Under the pieces are notes generated by a model. The model had not been told where the DNA came from. It did no database searches and saw only the letters and a program-made list of their open reading frames with translations. 25,094 nucleotides of DNA from Clostridiales bacterium UBA1248 (lineage in GTDB: Bacteria; Bacillota; Clostridia; Oscillospirales; CAG-272): contig DBWC01000006.1 in the NCBI GenBank assembly GCA_002308615.1, positions 1-25,094 of the forward strand, given 5' to 3'. The translations under genes were made by a program, and so were the position numbers. Shown piece by piece: positions 20,149-25,094 of the stretch (the stretch's first letter is position 1; each line of letters begins with the position of its first letter).

Positions 20149-20189
20149 AATTTCTTTTAATACCGTCAAAAATAACCGGGGGTGATATT

Positions 20190-21050
20190 ATGTATTTCAG
20201 ATCGGATATGGCTAAAGAGATCCGCGAACGCGTTATGAAAGAGTATTCAAAAAGCCGGGCGGGCGAGCCGGACGGCATAAAATATACCGAAAAGATGCAC
20301 GGCAAGGTTTGTATTGTGGAGGTGTTGAACGAAAACGGGGAAAAGCTGCTCGGCAAGCCGGCGGGAAAATACGTTACCGTAAACGTGGGCAGACTGTGGG
20401 AGACCGACGCGGACAACTTCAAACGGTTTGCCGATATCATATCCGACACGGTTTTATCCATGGTAAAGCCGGACGGCTGCGTGCTTGCCGTGGGTCTCGG
20501 CAACGAGGACGTCACAGCCGACGCTCTCGGGCCGCTTGCGGTAAAGCATATAACCGCCACGCATCACATAACAAATACGAGTTTATATAAAGACAGCTGT
20601 CTCGGAGACTGCGCCGTGCTTTCTCCCGGCGTGCTTGCGCAGACCGGGATAGAGACGGCGTCGCAGATAAAAGCGGCGGCGGAGCGCATAAAACCGCGTT
20701 TGATGATCGTGATAGATTCGCTTGCGGCGGCGGGGATAGAGACGCTTTCCACGTCCGTGCAGATAACGGACACGGGTATCTCTCCCGGCTCCGGCGTCGG
20801 AAACGACAGGGGAGAGCTGTCAAAAAGAACGCTCGGCATACCGGTCATAGCGATAGGCGTTCCCACGGTCATCGACGCCGCGGCTCTGGTACAGAACGGC
20901 TCCGACGGCGAATACGCGCGTTTAAAGGGCTGCTACGTCTGCCCGAAGGACAGCGACAGGTCCGTAAAGGAGCTTTCGAGGCTTATCGGTTATTCCGTGA
21001 ACCGCGTCTGCCATCCTTTTCTTTCTTATGACGACATGGCGTATATTTGA
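20190..21050 (+). CDS. gpr: GPR endopeptidase (germination protease)
   Basis: This aspartic-type protease (family A25) degrades small acid-soluble spore proteins when a spore germinates. The 286-residue protein has YFRSDMAKE at the N-terminus, matching the maturation region, and VGLGNEDVTADALGP with Asp111. It also has SPGVLAQTGIET, MIVIDSLAAAG with Asp176, and TDTGISPGSGVGNDR followed by IGVPTVIDA. Asp111 and Asp176 correspond to the essential Asp127 and Asp193 of the Bacillus enzyme (from memory). It is somewhat shorter than Bacillus GPR, with almost no leader before RSDMA. GGGGGTGAT (20178-20186) precedes the ATG. spoIIP follows 42 nt later, the order known from other spore formers. I could not place a sigma-F/G promoter with confidence. 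Confidence 0.95.
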   Translation: MYFRSDMAKEIRERVMKEYSKSRAGEPDGIKYTEKMHGKVCIVEVLNENGEKLLGKPAGKYVTVNVGRLWETDADNFKRFADIISDTVLSMVKPDGCVLAVGLGNEDVTADALGPLAVKHITATHHITNTSLYKDSCLGDCAVLSPGVLAQTGIETASQIKAAAERIKPRLMIVIDSLAAAGIETLSTSVQITDTGISPGSGVGNDRGELSKRTLGIPVIAIGVPTVIDAAALVQNGSDGEYARLKGCYVCPKDSDRSVKELSRLIGYSVNRVCHPFLSYDDMAYI

Positions 21051-21092
21051 GCGTCCTCCGGAATAGAATTTAATAAAAGGACGGTGATAAAT

Positions 21093-22241
21093 ATGGATAC
21101 GAAAAGACTTTTTATGAAGATGAAGGATACGTCAGAAGAAAGCTACCGCGTAAAACACAGCCTGTATATACTCGGAAAAGCGATTCTTACGTACGTGGTT
21201 TTTCCGCTTGTCATATGCGGCGTGCTTGCCGGCGGCGCGTTTACCGCCGTTGACTCTGTCGTAACGGACAAAAACAGCGAAAACGTGATCTTAAACGGCT
21301 TCAAAAGCGGAAAAACGGCGAAACAAAGCCTTATGAATCCGACGGACGACAACTGTTTTGAGATAAGAGAAACAGAAGAAATACCGGACGATAAAACGGA
21401 AGAAGATAACGAAGATATTCTTCAAAGGCTCTATGAATTTGACAGGACCGCCGTGCCTGACGGATATATCGGCATCGTTCCCGTATCGCTTTACAGACAG
21501 GCAGACGAAGGCTGTGTTTACGTGTCGGACGCGGGCGACAAAAAGCAGATAGACGCTTTGCCGTATCTGCAAAAGCCGCTTGCCGTTACATACGAGGAGA
21601 GCGACGATTATCAGGTGCTTATAATACATACGCACGGGACCGAGGCGTTTTCGGCTGACGGAGCGTATTATACGGAGCCCGGCTCCTATCCGCGTTCCGC
21701 ATTGAAAGAGGAAAACGTCGTATGCTTGGGCGATATTTTTGAAGAAGCGTTCAACGAAGCCGGTATAAAAACGCTGCACTGCGAGATACCGATAGATAAA
21801 GAATCTTATTCCAAAGCCTACTCGAACGCCGCGAAAATAATAAAGGAATATTTAAAGGAATATCCCACGATAAAATATATGTTCGATATACACAGAGACG
21901 CGATAGAGCTGTCAGACGGCTCAAAGGCGCGTATGGTGACGGCTGCAGACGGACAGATCGCGGCGCAGCTCATGTTCGTCGTCGGGTCGGACAGGATCAC
22001 GGACGAAAACAAAAACTGGAAAGATAATTTAACGCTCGCCGTCAAGCTGCAGTGCGCGCTTGACGAAGAATACCCGGGGCTGATGCGCCCGATAAATATA
22101 AAGCAGGGCGCGTTCAATCAGTTTTACACGCCGCTTTCGGTTCTCATAGAAGTCGGCTCCGACGGCAACAGCATGGAAGAAGCAGAACGCTCCGCAAAGA
22201 TACTTGCGGAGCAGATGGTAAAAACTATAAAAGAAGAATGA
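21093..22241 (+). CDS. spoIIP: stage II sporulation protein P (engulfment amidase)
   Basis: SpoIIP cleaves the stem peptide from septal peptidoglycan and works with SpoIID and SpoIIM to drive engulfment of the forespore. The 382-residue protein has one transmembrane helix (about 31-52), an acidic linker (about 90-112) and the amidase domain at about 165-380. The zinc ligands and acid residues are visible: LIIHTHGTEAF (His179/His181), MFDIHRDAI (His267) and VLIEVGSDGNSMEEA (Glu353). The ATG at 21093 was chosen because AAAGGACGGTGAT (21076-21087 region) matches the 16S tail with one insertion. The GTG at 21084 lies inside that site. It probably forms an operon with gpr. Confidence 0.95.
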   Translation: MDTKRLFMKMKDTSEESYRVKHSLYILGKAILTYVVFPLVICGVLAGGAFTAVDSVVTDKNSENVILNGFKSGKTAKQSLMNPTDDNCFEIRETEEIPDDKTEEDNEDILQRLYEFDRTAVPDGYIGIVPVSLYRQADEGCVYVSDAGDKKQIDALPYLQKPLAVTYEESDDYQVLIIHTHGTEAFSADGAYYTEPGSYPRSALKEENVVCLGDIFEEAFNEAGIKTLHCEIPIDKESYSKAYSNAAKIIKEYLKEYPTIKYMFDIHRDAIELSDGSKARMVTAADGQIAAQLMFVVGSDRITDENKNWKDNLTLAVKLQCALDEEYPGLMRPINIKQGAFNQFYTPLSVLIEVGSDGNSMEEAERSAKILAEQMVKTIKEE

Positions 22242-23036
22242 TCATAAAAGCGATTTTGCCGCTTTTGATATCGCGGTATGGCCGCCGTTTTCCGCGCAGT
22301 AAGTAAGATGCTCTTTTGCCTCGTCCTCTTTGCCTTTGTTTTTGCTTATATTATAGAGGCGCCAGTGCGCGGTAAGAGCCGCGGCGTTGTCCGCTTTGAA
22401 GATGCCGGACGCTGAAAGCAGACCGCCGTAATATTTTTCCACGGTTTCCGGCTCGCCATTCGCCGCGGCTCCGCTCGTTTTTCTGACGGCGTCAGCCATG
22501 GCGGCGACGGTTGAAGAGCCGTCGTGCTTTTCGGCGTAGGAAAGCAGTCTGTCTCCCTCTTCAATGTCGCCTTTTCTGTACGCCTCGTCCGCGGCGTATA
22601 CGGCGATCCTGCCCTTGTACGACGGCTTCATTTTCTCTTTCATTTCCGCTATGACGGACGCTCTGCCGCGCTTATCGTCAAGCAGATCGTACGCGGTATA
22701 CAAAAGCTCAAGCGTATCGAAGCGGGGGCGCGCGATGACGTAATCGCCGCTCTCGCATTTTTCTTTATATATTTCAATAAATCTCTTAGGCAAAAGGTCT
22801 TTTTTAACAAGGCGCGTCGCTTCCGCAAACGGCTTTGATACGCCGTCCGCGTATATGCCGACGATCACGCTTAAGACCGCAAGACAAACGGATATAACGC
22901 CGACTGTCAAAGACGGCGTCGGGTCTATGTCTCCCTTGCCCACGAAATAAGCGATAACGAAAAATATAACGCCGAAAAGCAAAAGAAACGAGCCGATCAT
23001 AACGGCTTTAATAAGCGAGGAACGCGATAAAAACAT
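22242..23036 (-). CDS. membrane protein with helical-repeat (TPR-like) cytoplasmic part
   Basis: This 264-residue protein is not recognised by name. Two hydrophobic helices lie at about 9-31 (AVMIGSFLLLFGVIFFVIAYFVG, cited in part) and about 43-64. The rest (about 70-264) is Ala-rich helical and reads like TPR pairs, for example RIAVYAADEAYRKGDIEEGD and AHWRLYNISKNKGKEDEAKE. ATG 23036 was preferred over GTG 23042: GGAGGGG on the minus strand lies 9 nt before the ATG but only about 3 nt before the GTG. The upstream DUF4364 gene ends at 23039, so the two are one operon. Its stop touches the end of convergent spoIIP with no base between and no terminator visible. Confidence 0.75.
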   Translation of the reverse strand: MFLSRSSLIKAVMIGSFLLLFGVIFFVIAYFVGKGDIDPTPSLTVGVISVCLAVLSVIVGIYADGVSKPFAEATRLVKKDLLPKRFIEIYKEKCESGDYVIARPRFDTLELLYTAYDLLDDKRGRASVIAEMKEKMKPSYKGRIAVYAADEAYRKGDIEEGDRLLSYAEKHDGSSTVAAMADAVRKTSGAAANGEPETVEKYYGGLLSASGIFKADNAAALTAHWRLYNISKNKGKEDEAKEHLTYCAENGGHTAISKAAKSLL

Positions 23037-23038
23037 GA

Positions 23039-23560
23039 TCACGCCCCTCCGAGCAGGAATATAAGACGCGTGTAGATAAGCTCCGTGTCGTCGTTGAACG
23101 AGCCCGCCGCCTTCTGCGCCTGATAAAGCGTGTCAAACGTCAGGGACAATTCAAAAAACGCCGTATTGTTGTGCAGAAGCGACATATCGGCTTTGTAACG
23201 TCCGTCCTCCGTCTCGGTTATTTCTATTTTTCTTTTTACGTTTGATTTTCTGAAGTCTATCGATTTGAGAGCGGCGCGCAGACCTCTGTCGCTGATGTAA
23301 CCGGAAAGCTCGCTTTTCAGCGCTTTTACAAGAAATTCACCGTCTTCCGTCACGGCAAAAAGTCCGTTTTCGTCTGCGAATACGAGCTTGTCGTTCTCAA
23401 GCGCGTCAAAAGCCTCTATAAAATCCATGTTTGATATGACGCCCTCGTAAAGCGACAGATCGTTTATATCCGAATATGAAAGCGGATAACCCACTTTCTG
23501 CATTATGCAGAGTATATAAAGCTTTATATCGCCCGGATCGGTCAAAGGTATGACAGCCAT
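23039..23560 (-). CDS. DUF4364 family protein
   Basis: This 173-residue soluble protein matches DUF4364, a family found mainly in Clostridia and with no known function. It begins DPGDIKLYILCIMQKVGYPL and SYSDINDLSL, a helix-turn-helix-like N-terminal part with LFAVTEDGEFLVK as a wing, followed by RKIEITETEDGRYKADMSLL in a beta-rich half. The layout suggests a DNA-binding or scaffold role. GGAGGTG (rc of 23566-23572) precedes the ATG and a consensus promoter lies upstream. It is transcribed with the membrane protein at 22242 and is divergent from the sigma gene at 23772. Confidence 0.85.
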   Translation of the reverse strand: MAVIPLTDPGDIKLYILCIMQKVGYPLSYSDINDLSLYEGVISNMDFIEAFDALENDKLVFADENGLFAVTEDGEFLVKALKSELSGYISDRGLRAALKSIDFRKSNVKRKIEITETEDGRYKADMSLLHNNTAFFELSLTFDTLYQAQKAAGSFNDDTELIYTRLIFLLGGA

Positions 23561-23589
23561 TTAAGCACCTCCGATATGTTCTGTATCGT

Positions 23590-23618
23590 ATTATACCATA
23601 TAGCGCGGGATTTTTCAA
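23590..23618 (-). promoter_or_regulatory. extended -10 promoter for DUF4364 operon
   Basis: On the minus strand TTGAAA (rc of 23613-23618), a 17-nt spacer and TATAAT (rc of 23590-23595) preceded by TGG. Confidence 0.75.
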
Positions 23619-23699
23619 GCGTTTGACGGAAAAATGCCTGTTTTTTTACAGTTTGAGCCGCTTTTTTGAAATTTTATGAAAAATAATTTTTAAAAACTA

Positions 23700-23727
23700 T
23701 TGACATTTTTAAAAACTTGTATATAAT
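23700..23727 (+). promoter_or_regulatory. promoter for sigma factor gene
   Basis: TTGACA (23700-23705), a 16-nt spacer and TATAAT (23722-23727) lie about 45 nt before the start codon in a very AT-rich stretch. Confidence 0.7.
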
Positions 23728-23771
23728 AATTATATAGTATCAGTATATAGCCGCTGAAAGGAGCGTTTCTC

Positions 23772-24338
23772 TTGGATATTCTGCAGGAAGACGTGATGAG
23801 AACGAGATACGGCGACAATGAGGCGTTCAACCGCCTGCTTGACGCGTATACGCCGATGATCTCATCGCTTGTGTCAGAGATCTGCCGCTCCTGTCCCACG
23901 CTTGACATCAAAGACGATCTCAGGCAGGAGGCGGCGATAGCGTTGTATTTTTCAGCGCTTTCATTTAAAGCCGACAAAGGCGTTTCCTTCGGTCTTTACG
24001 CAAAGGTCTGCATCAAAAACAGACTGACATCCTATGTTCAGAAAAGCCTTGCAAGATCCCTTTCCCGGGTCATTTCCGACTGTATTGACGATTGCTTTGA
24101 TAACGAGCCTGCCGCTGACGATAATGAGCAGCCTCTGAATCTCATCATATCAAAAGAAAGCTGTGATATGCTCAAAAAGCGTATCAGAGCGGAGCTTACG
24201 GATTACGAATATAACGTTTTTATGCTTCACGCGGAGGGAGATTCTCCGTCCGCAATATCAAAAAAATTGGATAAAAACGTCAAATCCGTATATAACACAT
24301 TACAGAGAGTGCGGCAGAAGTTGAGAAAACTTGTTTAA
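23772..24338 (+). CDS. sigma-70 family RNA polymerase sigma factor (SigH-like)
   Basis: This 188-residue sigma factor begins at TTG, with AAAGGAG (23757-23763) 8 nt upstream. No ATG in a good position exists. Region 2 is at about 15-85 (NEAFNRLLDAYTPMISSLVS, DIKDDLRQEAAIALYFSALS, YAKVCIKNRLTSYVQKS). Region 4 is at about 135-186 (ELTDYEYNVFMLHAEGDSPS, AISKKLDKNVKSVYNTLQRV). The DIKDDLRQEA/NRLTSYVQKS pattern is closer to SigH/Spo0H-type sigma factors than to ECF factors. It is shorter than Spo0H and I do not equate them. It may be expressed with the zinc-ribbon gene 59 nt downstream, with a possible terminator between. No anti-sigma gene is adjacent. Confidence 0.88.
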   Translation: MDILQEDVMRTRYGDNEAFNRLLDAYTPMISSLVSEICRSCPTLDIKDDLRQEAAIALYFSALSFKADKGVSFGLYAKVCIKNRLTSYVQKSLARSLSRVISDCIDDCFDNEPAADDNEQPLNLIISKESCDMLKKRIRAELTDYEYNVFMLHAEGDSPSAISKKLDKNVKSVYNTLQRVRQKLRKLV

Positions 24339-24343
24339 AAAGG

Positions 24344-24371
24344 ATCATACGCTTAGCAAAAGCGTGATTTT
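24344..24371 (+). terminator. possible terminator after sigma gene
   Basis: ACGCTT-AGCAA-AAGCGT stem with ATC/GAT extension across a bulge, followed by TTTTAT. Confidence 0.5.
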
Positions 24372-24397
24372 ATACAAAGAAAGGAACAGCAATCACA

Positions 24398-24682
24398 ATG
24401 TACGAGGACATCACATTAACTTGCAAGGACTGCGGTCAGGAATTCGTGTTTACCGCACGTGAGCAGGAATTTTACGCGGAGAAGGGTTTCCAGAACCAGC
24501 CGCAGAGATGCAAGGCATGCCGTGACAAGAGAAAAGCGGCGGCAGGTGAGGCAAGAGAGCTTTACACCGCTGTTTGCTCAAAGTGCGGAAAGGAAGCGAA
24601 GCTCCGTTTCCAGCCTACCGAAGGCAGACCCGTTTATTGCAGCGAATGCTTCGCTGAGATCAAGAACAACCGTCAGCAGTAA
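24398..24682 (+). CDS. small zinc-ribbon protein (zinc-ribbon pair with CxxC motifs)
   Basis: This 94-residue cytoplasmic protein has four CxxC pairs: Cys9/Cys12 (LTCKDCG), Cys38/Cys41 (RCKACRDKR), Cys60/Cys63 (CSKCGKEAKL) and Cys81/Cys84 (CSECF). These make two zinc ribbons of about 45 residues joined by a charged helix. The first half matches the zinc-ribbon type widely seen in Clostridia and annotated only as a probable zinc-binding domain, with the stretch QEFVFTAREQEFYAEKGFQN typical of it, then QPQRCKACR. Function is unknown; a nucleic-acid or ribosome-linked role is inferred from abundance and size only. The Shine-Dalgarno AAGGA (24381-24385) lies 12 nt before the ATG, rather far. A strong terminator follows. 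Confidence 0.9.
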   Translation: MYEDITLTCKDCGQEFVFTAREQEFYAEKGFQNQPQRCKACRDKRKAAAGEARELYTAVCSKCGKEAKLRFQPTEGRPVYCSECFAEIKNNRQQ

Positions 24683-24697
24683 TAAGGATAGGTGAGT

Positions 24698-24726
24698 AAG
24701 CACCGCTTTCAAAAGCGGTGCTTTTT
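24698..24726 (+). terminator. strong terminator after zinc-ribbon gene
   Basis: AAGCACCGCTT-TCAA-AAGCGGTGCTT is a perfect 11-bp stem followed by TTT. Confidence 0.92.
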
Positions 24727-24768
24727 CATATACGCGCTTTCATAAATCTCAGCACGAATCCCGGCGCA

Positions 24769-25094
24769 TCATTTTTTCTTTTTTGGGTTTAAACATAAAT
24801 ACGGAAGTCCTTTTATAAGATTTGCGCAGTTGATGACCAGAAGCACGGAGCAGATGATATCGGACAGCTGCCATATTACGGACGCGGATACCACGGAGCC
24901 GAGCGTCATGGAGGCGCAGTAAATAAACAGATACGCTTTTGTATATTTGTCCGAGCCGGTGATGAATCTTACCGCCTGAGTGCCGTAATATCCCCAGCAC
25001 AAGACCGTTGCAAAAGCGAAGAATACGGTCAAAACGGTCAGTATATGCTCCGCCGCACCGCTGAAAAAGTATGAATACGCGGATATGGATACTG
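24769..25094 (-). CDS. AGCS-family sodium:alanine symporter, C-terminal part
   Basis: Only the last 108 or so codons are in the window; the frame stays open to the right edge and the start lies outside it. The sequence has the AGCS stretch FFAFATVLCWGYYGTQAVRF, then YTKAYLFIYCASMTLGSVVS and two further hydrophobic helices (about the last 60 residues), ending LNPKKKK. The family imports alanine or glycine with sodium. A TTG at 25032 is an internal codon, not the start, because the reading frame upstream continues with matching family sequence (AEHILTVLTVFFAF). Confidence 0.88.
   Translation of the reverse strand, partial: VSISAYSYFFSGAAEHILTVLTVFFAFATVLCWGYYGTQAVRFITGSDKYTKAYLFIYCASMTLGSVVSASVIWQLSDIICSVLLVINCANLIKGLPYLCLNPKKKK

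Overview
The window looks like chromosome of a spore-forming anaerobe of the Bacillota, class Clostridia, probably a gut or rumen lineage. The evidence is a gpr-spoIIP spore gene pair, strong AAAGGAGG-type ribosome binding sites, a DUF4364 protein, a secreted protease ending in a type I dockerin, and an AGCS sodium:amino-acid symporter. I cannot name the genus. No tRNA, rRNA, CRISPR array or complete insertion sequence was seen.

Layout. At 1-2546 (+) lie the 3' end of gpmI, a lipoprotein with a Thr/Glu repeat linker, a homoserine O-acetyltransferase (metAA), and a REP-associated tyrosine transposase (RAYT) that overlaps metAA by 4 nt. At 2650-5058 (+) is a compact sugar operon: PfkB kinase, D-lyxose/D-mannose isomerase-like cupin, class II ketose-bisphosphate aldolase. 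A YgiQ-type radical SAM protein (-) converges on it. Housekeeping genes upp and rpmB follow, then a DUF6873-like gene. On the minus strand come a small membrane protein and the dockerin-tagged S41 protease. At 11308-12549 a self-cleaving-type XRE/S24 repressor is divergent from a small two-helix membrane protein, with overlapping promoters and inverted repeats between them. An orphan peptide-binding lipoprotein and a Gfo/Idh/MocA oxidoreductase follow. At 16137-17720 a sigma factor is fused to a long C-terminal region. A repeat-rich gap (17721-18041) leads to an ECF sigma/membrane anti-sigma pair (-). The right end holds gpr-spoIIP (+), a membrane protein and a DUF4364 gene (-), a third sigma factor and a zinc-ribbon protein (+), and the 3' end of an AGCS symporter (-).

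Most unusual points. (1) Four identical 25-nt REP-type palindromes occur in the window. Two lie in frame and in opposite orientation inside the RAYT gene, the family of enzyme thought to mobilise such repeats. (2) The S24 repressor/small membrane protein pair looks like a self-contained inducible module whose candidate operators do not match the usual Clostridia LexA box. (3) The sigma factor fusion carries a near-perfect internal ribosome binding site at the domain junction, so one gene may make both a full-length sigma factor and a free C-terminal regulator. (4) A tandem array of short, different palindromes is joined by a constant ATGATATA. Three sigma factors in about 8 kb, one with a membrane anti-sigma partner, make the right half rich in signal-dependent transcription control.
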